Shown: one piece after another, positions 1 through 12,600 of the stretch
Position numbering within the stretch: the first letter of the stretch is position 1
How the letters are laid out: each line of letters opens with the position of its first letter
Assembly: GCA_032622095.1 (NCBI GenBank)
Contig: CP136065.1
Location: 95,423,343-95,487,342 of the forward strand
Origin: Siphonodentalium dalli
Lineage: Eukaryota > Mollusca > Scaphopoda > Gadilida > Siphonodentaliidae
Direction of reading: 5' to 3'
DNA: 64,000 bases
The notes under the pieces: model-generated
Database searches by the model: none
Told to the model about the DNA's origin: nothing
The model's input: only the letters and a program-made list of their open reading frames with translations
Translations under genes and position numbers: made by a program

Positions 1-212
1 AAGAAATGTTCAGATAATTAATTCAACAAACGACCCATATGTTGTTTGTTGAACTTGTTATCTAAACATTTCCCTCAATAAATAGGGCTCCTTTTGCACT
101 TTTAATTATCTGTCATCTGCTTAATATTCCTCCAAATGAATAATAGACCATTCCGATGTACACTCTTTAACTGAATGGGAGAATCCATTTATTATAGAAA
201 GGGTAATTATTT
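1..212 (-). mobile_element. Family E MITE, copy 1, cut by window start
   Basis: The reverse complement of the 8706 copy. It holds GAACTTGTTATCTAAACATT and GGAGAATCCATTTATTATAG and ends near AGAAAGGGTAATTA. Confidence 0.78.
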
Positions 213-576
213 TTTGCCACTTCTGCACTAAAATGGTCAAAGAAAATATAGTTGCATACTAGTAGTCTTTGTGCCCATTCCTTCAATATAGACATCTTTA
301 TGCACGATTTATAGTACTTTTAATAAGCAAAATTAGCATTTAATGCACATCCATTCGTTTATTTTTATGAAACACAGAAAAATACAGAAGACATTCAATA
401 AAAGATGTTGTATTGTCCTTGAATGATACAAACCGATTACATCAACAACGTCGTTGGTGACATCATCTTTAACAGAACATTTCTTAATGTCTATATAAAG
501 CACATGTTTTCTCAATTAACTAAAATAATATCGACCTAAATTTCAGTTTGTATTACAAGCTACAATCTACATGCAT

Positions 577-680
577 GTTAACTTTATTGCATGTGTTTGT
601 TGTGTCGTGAGAGGTAAAACTCGAACCTCCAGTTCTTGTTTTACTATCGCGTCACAACAAACTCGTGCAATAACGTTAAC
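577..680 (-). repeat. Hairpin with tRNA-like promoter boxes
   Basis: Inverted arms of 33 bp (577-609 and 648-680, GTTAACTTTATTGCATG... type) surround a loop of 38 nt. On the minus strand GGTTCGAGTTTTACCTC (about 611-627) resembles a tRNA B box and T arm, and ACTGGTTAACGTT (about 670-684) an A-box-like D arm. It could be a degenerate tRNA-derived SINE; no full cloverleaf was found. Confidence 0.4.
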
Positions 681-792
681 CAGTTCACACACTTGTTTTG
701 TTCTATCTATTAGTGCATCCCTTTTATGTTACAGACACCTTTGAGGATGATTAACAATATTGTAAATAATCAATAATTATTGGCGTATCTGT

Positions 793-1008
793 TTAACCAT
801 TTCAGTGCTAAGACCGATTTTTGTATCAACCCATATTACCTTGATCATTTTTCAAATTTATTGATTATAATAATGTGAATCATTGATGGAAAGAGCTCTA
901 AGAGCTCTTTCCATCAATGTATCACATTATTATAATCAATAAATTTTGAAAAATGATCAAGGAAATATGGGTTGATACAAAAATCAGACTTGGCACTGAA
1001 AGGGTTAA
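793..1008. mobile_element. Family B foldback MITE, copy 1
   Basis: A nearly perfect 216-bp palindrome with ends TTAACCATTTCAGTGC and GCACTGAAAGGGTTAA and centre GAGCTCTAAGAGCTC. Confidence 0.9.
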
Positions 1009-1624
1009 TAACAACATCTTTGAGCATGATTAGCATTACTGTAAATAATCAATAATAGTTAGAGGATAATGAATATTTCATTATTTCTTCATTCCCCAAG
1101 AGACAGCCTTCTGAGAAGAAAACTTGGGTGGTCACTAATTAATAATAGATTTTTAATTAGCAGCCAAACATGTAGATACATGACAGGTACAGAGTTAATT
1201 GAGTTCCACCCAAAGGCTGTTTGCTCTGAGTGGAACTACAGTAGCTAAAGGTTTGGATTCTAGCTGTGTATGGATAAGATGATTTCTGGCTGATAAATGT
1301 AGGTAAGTAGATTAGTCTATTAGCCTATATTATAAAAATATCCTGTATGATTTGACACCAATAAATCAAAATTTCCTGAGCCTATTTTCCGCATAGTACA
1401 GGCAAAAGAACATGAAAAATACTTGCTATCACAAGCCTTCTAAACTGATATATTGAGTGATAATATATATTTTTTGATTAATTAGTCCACTTACTGTTTG
1501 TAAGAGATAGATATATATATACATATAATGAATTAATTTATAAATAATTAGTTTATAAAGACTGCTTGTGATCACCATCATTCATTTCACATAGGCTTCA
1601 TGAAAATCGACCATAAGTAATACT

Positions 1625-1794
1625 TTAACCCTTTCAGTGCCAAGTCCGACTTTTGTATCAACCCATATTTCCTTGATCATTTTTCTCAGAGCTCTTTCCA
1701 TCAATGTATCACATTATTATAATCAATAAATTTGAAAAATGATCAAGGAAATATGGGTTGATACAAAAATCGGACTTGGCACTGAAAGGGTTAA
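1625..1794. mobile_element. Family B foldback MITE, copy 2
   Basis: TTAACCCTTTCAGTGCCAAG and CTTGGCACTGAAAGGGTTAA are perfect ends. The left arm lacks about 45 bp next to the centre. Confidence 0.9.
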
Positions 1795-1982
1795 AGAGGA
1801 TCATAAAATGTCATAATTGAGAAAGCCCTATTGTATACTGATTTTGCGCAATAGCATCAAGGACACTCTTCATATAAAAAGATGATCATTGGAATTTTGT
1901 TAGACTGACAAAAGAATTTAAAGAGTGTTAAAAATTACTCTCATTTGAAAGTCGATATTGACCATGAAGACCTACTAATGGG

Positions 1983-2207
1983 CAAGCCTTGAAATGGTGT
2001 GTCTGTCATTTGCAGATTTAGTGATGCTACCCCACATAGCGGGCTAGCATCACCAAATTCACCCTCCGGGGACCTCATTCTGCTTACACCTCAGCAGAAT
2101 GAGGTTCCCAGAGGGTGAATTTGGTGATGCTATGTTGGGTAGCATCACTAAATTCACCCTCTGGGGACCTCATTCTGCAAATGACAGACACATTATTTCA
2201 AGGCTTG
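1983..2207. mobile_element. Family D hAT-like MITE, copy 1, TSD CTAATGGG
   Basis: Ends CAAGCCTTGAAAT and ATTTCAAGGCTTG. Perfect 8-bp direct repeats CTAATGGG flank it at 1975-1982 and 2208-2215. The inside has three alternating copies of the GGGTGAATTTGGTGATGCTA segment. The 8-bp duplication and CA...TG ends fit hAT mobilisation. Confidence 0.9.
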
Positions 2208-2393
2208 CTAATGGGCTCATGGGTAAGATCTGATTATTTTCTGGTATAGAACACATACAGAACTACAGATGTTGGTTTTATAGTGTCAAATTGGACAGCG
2301 CATATTAGATTAGTAATAATTACATATCTGTAATCTAATCTCAAATACCCAAATGTTGGGTTCAGAAATATTACAAATATTCGATTATTTCCT

Positions 2394-2606
2394 CATGCAT
2401 TCTCTTATATATGTGAGTCTCCCATAACATCGCTTATACAAGAGAATACATTGGTCTAACAATATTTACCTTGAACTTGTAAGCCAGTGTATTCTCTTAT
2501 ATATGCAAAGCTTCCGCTATGGGAGACTTGCATATATAAGAGAATGCACTGGCACAGGATCATTAATGCTGCACCAGCACATCTCCCATCATCAAAGGGC
2601 TGATGA
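2394..2606 (+). mobile_element. Family A double-hairpin MITE, copy 1 (left end worn)
   Basis: Two hairpins built on GCATTCTCTTATATATG and its complement flank the spacer CTAACAATATTTACCTTGA. The right end reads GCTGCACCAGCACATCTCCC and ATCAAAGGG. Confidence 0.75.
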
Positions 2607-3233
2607 CCTAGATAGGAATATGTTATAGGTACCTGCAATAAGATGTTATTGCCTCTCCAGATACAGGACTAAAAAATCATCTACAATGTAAGAAAGAATT
2701 TGAGGATTTAATTAACTCTCAAGAAAAATATTATCATTAAAGCGATTTAGAATTTTCAGGTATCAAATTTGAGTTAGCAATTTCTCACTTTTATAATGTT
2801 CCTGCATTTAAAATAGATCAATAAATACATATATATATACAGACTTTGTATACTGTAGAAAGACTAGTTGCGGTCGTAGCAATTTATCAGCTGTTAATTT
2901 TTATACACCCATTTTAAAAAAGTGGAATATTGGTCCATCTGTCCATGTCTGTTGGTCTGTTCTTTTTTTTTTTCGTTTCTGGATGATAACTTAGTAAGTC
3001 TGAGCTGAATGGAATGAAATGTTGTATGTGAGTTTAGCCCAAAATACGGGTCAAATTCAATTTTTTGGTTCCGACCACCAATTTTAAATGGAGTTATGAC
3101 CCATTGTTGGTATTACCACTGCCATATTTTGCCATGCCCTAGCATTATATATAATTGCTATATTTGTTTATTTATCAAGCTATAATTTCCCACCGGGGCA
3201 AATTAAAGCCTGACTTTTATTTTTTATTTCCAG

Positions 3234-3630
3234 ATCCAGAAAAATAACACAGTAACCATGCCATCAACCTTATCTAATATCCAGTGGCCAGCTGCCTATG
3301 GCTTTGAGATATTCGGCGATGGACCATGTTACATCACATTCGTCGTTGAGGGAAGTGTCGCGGACCAGTCGGGACTCAAAGCTGGAGATCAGATCCTGGA
3401 ACTTGATGACCAAGATGCACAGATGTTATCGTCCGAAAGTCTGAAGGCGTTAGCGCGACACAGCCAGTCTCAACCTCCGAACATCTCCGTGGTTACAAAA
3501 CTTATCCCAGTGGAGATTAGAGCTAACAGCGAGGATGGAGGGTTTGGGTTTGAAGTTAAGAATGGATTCCCGGTGTTTGTTAGGAAAGTTACAAGTGGTG
3601 GACCCGCAGTCAATGCAGGGCTCAGGAAAG
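3234..3630 (+). CDS. GRID2IP: Delphilin exon 1: start codon, PDZ1, first half of PDZ2
   Basis: The acceptor is the pyrimidine-rich tract ending in CAG at 3231-3233. Translation probably starts at 3258, because the family begins with a short MP... leader just before PDZ1, and the residues after this ATG fit that pattern. The frame is also open back to the acceptor (24 nt), so a longer N terminus from an upstream exon outside the window cannot be excluded. PDZ1 shows the YGF carboxylate loop and a GLKAGDQIL turn. PDZ2 starts at about residue 84 with GFGFEV and GGPAVNAGLRKG. The exon ends in phase 1 at AAAG before gt at 3631. Confidence 0.88.
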
Positions 3631-6600
3631 GTGTGGAAAATTAATAACAAAGTAGTAAAACAATAGTACAAATCGCAATAATATCACAAAGTGGAAAATA
3701 TATGTTGCATTTAATTAGAAAACAAAATTTAATTTGTGGAAGAGTCTGCATAAAATTGTTATAATTTAGAAATTGGAACCATCTATTCTTTAGTGTGTGA
3801 TTTTATGAATTGCAAACACTTGCTTTTGTATTATTTTTCGAGTCTTTCTCTTTTCTGTCATCTTCAACAGCTATCTCAGTTGAAATGTGTGCAATTTGGC
3901 CTGAGGCAATATTCAGCGACCATTTGTTTTGGCTATCACATGGCATGTGAGAATATACAAAAAATAGGTAGGTTAATCGAGTAAAGGTCTTTTCAAATGG
4001 AATTATTTTTGTTTTTATTCCGCCCTGTACTATTATTTGGCACACAAGAGTAGCTTTAGTGTTTGTGAAGAATTGTACTGGAGCAGTGTTAAGAAGCATT
4101 GACAAGACTAGTCCGTTGCTTCTATTCAATGCTATGGTCCGTACATTGCATTGACACAATCCGTTGCCTGTGTTAAACCATTTACACAGGTGCGAACGTT
4201 GCGTTATAATGCAGAGCTTCCAACTAATAATTGCAGCTAATAAGTTCGATATTGGAATAAATACAAATCAATCTATCTAATAAATTAATGCTACAATAAT
4301 GTCAAACCTGTCAAATCCCAACAACTCACACTTTAATGACATAAACACAAGTGGATTTTCCTTCCCTTAAGACAGTCGCCATCTTTTATCGATCGAAAAC
4401 GTCATGACGAATGCCATATAAGGTATGCTCTATGCCCTAACTTGAATTGAAAATAAAATCTCTCCATTGTGTGTTTTAATGGATACTACATAACAAACGC
4501 ATTGCAGACATCTGAGCACCTTTATAGTGGCATTGTCTTTAATCTAATTTCAACTCAAATCACTCATCTGAACACTACTTTAGTCTGTAACTGAATATCA
4601 ATGTACCAAAGTGGATTTTAATTGTTAATTTCAATATCCTCTAAATGTATGTCCAATTAAGCTGGCAGTGTGTGTCGGATGAGGTCACAAGATATTCTCT
4701 TTCTATTTATTGGCTGTAGGCAACAAAAAATGAGATGAATACTAAATTCCACTGCAGCATCATCCAGCCCTTGAAATTGACATTTTTCTTTTGCAGCATT
4801 GCTTTTGAATTGAATGAATTTCTATATTGGCTTATACAGCTTTTTTCTATGGCATCGTCTTTTGCCATACATTACTCATATTTAAACTCGCGCAGTACTA
4901 TTTTTTGCGGACCCATCTGTGTGCGAATTTAAAACTGAGAAAATAATAGTACGACTCAGATTGTTTAGAGAAGAAACGAGAAAATACAGGGGGTTGTATT
5001 TAATTGATATATACATGCATGTGGACTACATGTATGTAGTATCATGGATGAGTGCAAAATACTCTTTTTACCATATGAACAATACAGACAACATGGCAAT
5101 TATAATGAAAATGAATTTATGACTGCAGTCATAAATTCATTTTTAGCTCAACTTTACTTTGTAAAGTTTGAGCTATTGCCATGGCTTTGTGGTCCGTCGT
5201 CTGTGTGTGCGTGTGTACGTGTATGCGTGATTCGTCAACAATACAGGCTACAGGTCATACCTTTGGTCGGGTCATTATGAAATTTGTCATAGCTGTTGAC
5301 ATCAACATTTAGACCGGAATGATTCATTTTGGTCATTCTGAAAAAAAACATGGCCACCAGCGGCCATCTTGTATTTCAAAATTCAATCCATTAGCACGGG
5401 CTACAGGCCGTACTGTTCGTCTGATCGTCATGAAATTTGACATGATATTAATATTGACATGTAGATGGGAACGAGTAATTTTGGGGTCATTCGGCCAAAA
5501 AACAAGGCCGCCGGCAGCCATCTTAGATTTTACTCTTTGCATGACTAAATCCTTTGACACGGGCTATTGGTCGTACCTTTAGTTTGATCATCATAAATTT
5601 TGTCATGGATGTTAGTAATGACATGTAGATGGGAACGAGTCATTTTGGGGTCAATCGGCAAAAAAACATGGCCGCCAGTGGCCATCTTGGATTTTACTCT
5701 TTGTATGACTAAATCCTTTACTGCTCATTTTTTACACTCCTTTTTAATGTCTCTATTCATTGCTCATCACAAAAAAATTACCTTCTTTACAAAAGTTGAG
5801 CTACAGTGTCATTGACACTTTCATCATTATAATGCAGTCATAAATTCATTTTCATTATAACTACCATGTTGTTTGCATCATTCATAGAGTACATGAGTGT
5901 ATTTTTCACTAATCCTTGGCTCAAATTCATTCATTTGGTGCATATATTCTGTTAGGTATAAAAGGAGATGGTCCCATAAATGGATGGATTTAGTGTACAT
6001 TATCCCTTTAATTGAATTTTGTGTCAGTGATGCCAATAACTATTGAAATATCATAAATATTATTGGACCAAATGTAGCAGAGTTACCTGTATATCTTCAC
6101 AACTGAATAATTAATAATTATATTCTGTGTGCTGTGCATCTATGGTGGTGGTCTTTGATTCTGCCTTCAGAAGTGATTAAGAACTGAAACTGAATACCGT
6201 GGATCACAAGCTCTGCCAGGGAACCAGTCACTGCTATGCGTTCCTGTTCCAGAGATCGAAGCATAGCAAAGGGACGCAACTGTATCGAGATTACGTCGAT
6301 CCTACAAGAGTTTTTAAGAATATATTTTTGTCAGTTTTGAATTTGCTCACAAGCTTATCCTTTCATGACTGGAGCTTCCTGAAATTTTGCGAAAACCCTG
6401 TGCCAATGCATTCTCTTATATATGCGAGTCGCCCATAGGATGCCTCGCATATATAAGAGTGCATTGGCGTAACAATAATTACATTGACCTTGTAAGCCAG
6501 TGCATTCTTGTATATATTCGAGGCTCCCAGTGGGAGACTCGCATATATAAGAGAATGCACTGGCACAGGGTCTTTAAAGCTGAACCAGCGTAGCTTCCAT

Positions 6601-9600
6601 CATGAAAGGGCTAAGGGTGCGCAAATTTAAAGTGCTCAAGTTTAAAAGAGAGCACAATATAATACTGCATAATTTAAATACAAGTAAGGAAGCTAATTTT
6701 GAGGGCTGCATCATCGACTTTGATTTTCAGGTGACATCATCACCAAGATAAATGACAAGGTGGTGAACTCAGCTGAAGACGTCAAAGAGTATCTCAAAGG
6801 TACGTCGAGCAGTACTAGATACAGTATTCTGACACTCGCTGTGATACCAACAGGGAAAAGATTTATATCGGCAAGTTTGAAATCAAGCACGGCATCACGG
6901 AAATCTGCAAGTATTCATGTCCCAAAGAAGGCTGGGATACCTACCAGGAATCCACTGCCGAGAAAATCCCCAGCAGGCAGCCAGAACGCTATGTCAGCAA
7001 AGTCTGTGACGAGTGTACAAGATCTACACACGCAGGTGAGATTATATATTCCACCTCCATTAACTTTTTCATGACTGGAGCTTCCTGACATGTATCGAAA
7101 ACCCTGTGCCAATGCATTCTCTTATATATGTATGTCTCCCATAGGGAGCCTCGCATATATTAGAGAATAAATTGGCATAACAATATTTACCTTGACCATG
7201 TAAGTCATGCATTCTTTTATATATGCGAGGCTCCTTATGGGAGACTCACATATATAAGAGAATGCACTGGCACAGGATCTTTATTGCTACACCAGCGTTA
7301 TAAGCTCCCGTCATGAAAGGGTTACGAATGAATATCTTTGATTGGTGAGAGAGCCACGCAATTTATCCCATATGTACTGTACGTCTTTGCCATCAACATA
7401 AGGGAAACAAAGTTAATTACTCTTACATCGTCTCTCGTCAGACTGCTTTTTCATGACATCATATACCTTGAACAACATTACAGAGAGACTGATATAAGGT
7501 TCTTCTGGCTGTGTGGAGTAGCGTCACTAAATTCACCCCGTTGGGGACCTCATTCTGCAAATTACAGACACGCTATTTCAAGGCTTGCCTTGGATTCAAG
7601 AAATTTGAATATCGAGGAAGAGACATTCAAGGTCAGAAATTCCTTGAAATTGCACACAGGGACCTTGAATTCCAACATGAAAATGAGCACTTGAAGTGAC
7701 TGACATTTCTAGGCCTTGAAAATCCTTGAATTTGGTTCATACATGACCTTGAAAATCGCAATTTTCAAACAGCCCTGAATTTGACAAATCCTTGACTCAA
7801 TTGGAACCCTGGATTGGTTATGAACTGAACTTCTCTACAGGTGATAAAAAGGGTCCATTCTGATGTATAATTTAAAACTAAATTGGTTAACCTTCCATGA
7901 CTGGAGCTTCCTTATTTTTTGCGAAAACCATGTGCCAATGCATTCTCTTATGAAGTAATGCTCTAAATAATCGACTCCGTAACCACAGCAAAATTATAGG
8001 TAATTTTTCAGGATTTAGTCGGAAATATGTCTTGTTGCCATTAAGAGCTTTCCGATGAATGGCAACAAGCCATATTTCCGACTAAATCCTGAAAAATTAA
8101 ACATAATTCTGCTGTGGTTAAGGAGTTGATTACTTAGGTCATTACTGTATTTGCGAGTCTGCCATAGAGAACTATATAATAATAACGATATATAAGAGAA
8201 TCTATTGTCCTACCGTAATAATATTTACCTTGACCTTGCAAGCCAGTGAATTCTCTCATATATGTGGGCTCCCTATGGGAGACTTGCATACATGCATACA
8301 AAAGAATGCACAGGCACATGATCTTTAATGCTGCACCAACACAGCTCCTGTCATGAAAGGGTTAACAATTGAATTTTTTCAGATGAATCAGGTATTTGGG
8401 GATGATTTTGAAAGGAAGAAAGTCATTGTTGACCACTTGAAAGACTATGCAGAGTCAAGGGACATTGGGAAGCTCTGTAAGCAGTTGTTTACTGTGTTAC
8501 GAAGTCCAAAGCATTTCAAGATGCTACCCACAATCAAGTGAGTCATGAATAGTTAATACGACTGTTAACACAAAATCAATAGTGATTGTTCAGCATTCCT
8601 AACTGAACCATGGTTGGACTATATATATTGCTGCCACGGTTATCAGATTTCATAAATTATTATGTTTTAATAATAAATGAGCTATAATTAAAGATGTATA
8701 TCAATTTAACCCTTTATATACTAAATGGATTCTCCCACTCAGTTATAAAAGTATACATTGGAATGGTCTATTATTCATATGGAGGGGTGTTCAGGAAAAA
8801 TAAGCAGACAACAGAATAATAAAAGTGAAGAAAGAGTCCTATTTATTGGAGGGAAATATTCAGATAATAAGTTCAACAAAACAACCATTTGTTGAACTTA
8901 TTATCTGAACATTTCCTAAGGGAACTACTCATCGATGAGTATATAGTATAGAACATGATTTTACCAATGATTTTAGCCATTATAAGCTATGAGCCATTTT
9001 TGACTTGGAAAAATTTGATTTATTGATTTTCTGATGATAACTCTCAAATGTTAATAAGAACAGTATGAATAGTTTAGGAATGTGATTTCATAAAATACCT
9101 GAAATGTTGACCATTATTAGTTCAACTTTACTTTGTAAAGTTTGAGCTATTGCGATGGCTTGTTAACCGTCGTCCGTGTGGGTGTGTGTGTTTGTGTGAT
9201 TCGTCAACAATTTCCTTTACTACGGGCTACAGGTCGTACCTTTGGTCTGATCATTATGAAATGTGTCATAGCTGTTGACATTGACATGTAGATGGGAACG
9301 AGTCATTTTGGGGTCAATCGGCAAAAAAATATGACTGCTGGTGGCCATCTTGGATTTCAAAATTCAATCCATTAGCACGGGCTACAGGTTGTACTGTTTG
9401 TCTGATCATCATGAAATTTGTCATGGATGTTAATATTGACATGTAGATGGGAATGAGTAATGTTGGGGTCGTTCGGCCAAAAAACATGGCCACCAGCAGC
9501 CATCTTGGATTTTACTCTTTGCATGACTAAATCCTTTGGCATGAGCTACAGGTCATACCTTTAGTCGGATCATCATGAAATTTGTCATAGACGTTAACAA

Positions 9601-12600
9601 TGAAATGTAGATGAGAACAAGTCATTTTGGGGTCATCCGGCCATAAAACATGGCCGCTGGAAGCCATCTTGGATTTTACTCTTTGTATGACTAAATCCTT
9701 TGAAAAGGCTACAGGTTGTATTTTTTGTCAGATCATCATGAAATTTGTCATGGATGTTAACATTGATATGTAGATGGGAACGAGTTATTTTGGGGTTATT
9801 CGGCAAAAAAACATGGCTGCCAGTGGCCATCTTGGATTTTACTCTTTGCATAATTAGACCTTTAAACTTTCCACATTCCTAATCACTCCATTGACTGTAA
9901 CACATGAAATTATTCCCTTTCCAAGTTGAGCTACAGTGTCATTGACACTTTCATATATCAACCTATTTTGATTACCTGAACATTTCAAAAGCAAACATAA
10001 TAGTGAAACTACTGGTTATTATAATTTGAGGCTTAAAACCAGGCCTGAGAATATTGTGCTGGAAATTTGTAGAATGAGGTGCCCAAAGGGTGCCCTCTGG
10101 GCACCTCATTCTGCTTAGGCTTCATCCTCTGAGGATAATATATCTTTATCTTCAAATTTTGTTTGGTTTCTTTAGAAAATCTTCACAGATTCGTTTTCCT
10201 TTTTAGATAAGTTTCTCTATAGCCCCAAATTGGTAGACAACAGATTGCATAATCAAGGTGTCCAATGGATGCACATCACAATATTCACCATCTGGGAACT
10301 TATATCTGAGTCTAGGTCTCCCATGAGGTCAGCAGAGGATGAATTTGGTGATGCTAGCCCACTGTGCGGAGTAGCGTAACTAATTCACCCTCTGAGGACC
10401 TCATTCTGTAAATGTCCGGCACCATATTCCCAGGCCTGCTTAAAACTGCCACTGACCATTAACCCTTTACCCAACAGAAGGGCCCTGTGCCAATGCATTC
10501 TCTTATATATGCGAGTCGACCATAGGTTGCCTCGCACATATAAGAGAATGCATTGGCTTAACACATTAAAAATTATAAAATTGTTAAAGAATGTAAGAAA
10601 AAATGGTAAAAAGTGTTAAAAAAAGATTTTTTTTTAGGCCAATGCATTCTCTTATATATGCGAGACGACCTATGGTCGACTCGCATATATAAGAGAATGC
10701 ATTGGCACAGGGCATAACTGTAACTATCACAATGTGGTCAAGGAGCCTGTTCCAATGATATCCATATTTGTATGGTTCTATTGAGACAGACCGAAGATAT
10801 TTTAGGCTGTTGAAGCTTTATTTGGCCGGTTTTGGCCGGTTTGTTGGGTAAAGGGTTAACTGCGCTATATAAAGGATATGTATTATTATTTAGTTCTGGT
10901 ACAGTAACGCTCTAAGTAATCGACTGCTTAACCACAGCAGAATTATGGGTAACTTTTCAGGATTTAGTCGGAAATATGGCTTCCGACTAAATCCTGAAAA
11001 GTTACCCATAATTCTGCTGTGGTTAAGCAGTCGATTAATTAGGGCATTACTGTATATTGTCGTTTTTGCAGGAATCTTGTTTCACCTGATCACAAATCAG
11101 AGTTTAACACTTTGGTACAACAGCAGCTCAAATCAATGAACCATCCGACTCAAGCTGCCGGCAAACAACAGAAACCACGTGTTGTTGGCAAACGGTAAAT
11201 TTACTAAAATAAAAGATTATTTTTAGTTTGGCTTCAAAACAGCAGAGTTATGGCCCTAATGTTTGACATTGAAATTTGTGAATTTTGTGTCTGTACGAAC
11301 ATTTGGTAACTCGGGCATGGTTCAACGAAATTGATTGTGCTTTGATATGATTTGATAGCCAAGTTTAGGGGGAAAGGATAGCCAATTTCTATGGCATTTA
11401 TCCATTCATTGTTGCCAGAGTTAAGGCCGTTGTTGCACACTGTACAGACATTTTGCATTGTAAATCCAGTTGCAATAGTCAGACTTGAATGTTATTTGGA
11501 ATGCTATTAGACCATGATTGATGGAAGGATACTGATAGGTTTTGTCCATGTCTTTTTGTGAGACTTTGTTGGAAATAGCAATATACTCCATATTTGCTTC
11601 ATATATACCGGCTATTCAAGTACATGTACCAACAGTTGCATTTTAATATCTTTGGAATCGTGATAGGTCAATATGAGGGAAAAAATATAATGGGAGTTAT
11701 CCATTGATTTCCTCAGAGTGACAGATTCTTCTTGGATTTTGCAACTTTTCCATCCATACAAATATTTAGTATTGCCCGCTTTCTAAACTGAGAATCGGGG
11801 GCATATTTGTCAAGCTTGGCGTTATATACACTTGTTCATTAAACCTTCCATGACTGGAGCTTCCTGAAATGTTGCGAAAACCCTGTGCTAATGCATTCTC
11901 TTATATATACGGGTCTCAAATAGCTAGGGAGCCTCACATATATAAGAGAAAACATTGGCATAACAATATTTACATCGAACTTGTAAGCCAGTGCATTCTC
12001 TTCTATATGCTAGGCTACCTATGGGAGACTCGCATATATAAGAGAATGTTTACAAGGCGCAGGTAAATTTTTTTGGGTCAATGTATTCTCTTATATATGT
12101 GAGGCTCCCTACAGTAGACGCGCATATATACGAGAATGCATTGGCACAGGGTTATCGCAAAATTTCAGGAAGGTCCAGTCATTGAAGGGTTAAAGACATA
12201 TTATGCACTCGTTCAGTTAGTATCCAGGCGCGATGCCAACTGGAGGAATATAGCATTTTACTAACATCTCCAAAAATCTCAAGCAAATCGATCGTACCAC
12301 TCCATAGAAAACATCGTCTGAACTACGCTCAATTGTAAATATTTACTATTCAATTCGGGACGCATCTATCGGCGATAAACTAACGAAAACGATTTCCCCA
12401 TCAAGAGTCACTGCATTTAATTAATATATATGAACGACGGTGTGTCTTGTCAATTTGGATAAATATTTGTAAAAATTACTACTGTGAACAATATTATTCT
12501 CCATTTATCTTTGATCACCATATTGGAGTGTTTCACATCACTTTAAATCATTGCTAAGAAAGCAAGGTGAGAGAAGACTTCTAGTATTAGTGTTTCTTCA

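Larger units (their letters stand above)
213..3233. other. 5' flank or first intron of delphilin, no gene seen
   Basis: Apart from the hairpin at 577, family B copies, the family D copy and the family A fragment listed above, this is AT-rich DNA with no supported coding region. I could not identify a promoter: there is no convincing TATA or initiator context ahead of the first exon. Confidence 0.6.

Noticed and set aside
3803-4159. 118-codon minus-strand ORF in intron 1
   Set aside because: No motif, and it overlaps dispersed repeat G. Most likely chance.
6799-6800. Internal donor AAAG/gtacgt in exon 2
   Set aside because: Its use would remove the last strand of PDZ2, while the longer open frame restores it and ends in a good gtgaga donor.
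7338-7694. 118-codon ORF in intron 2
   Set aside because: It overlaps a family D fragment, has no domain, and does not fit delphilin phases.
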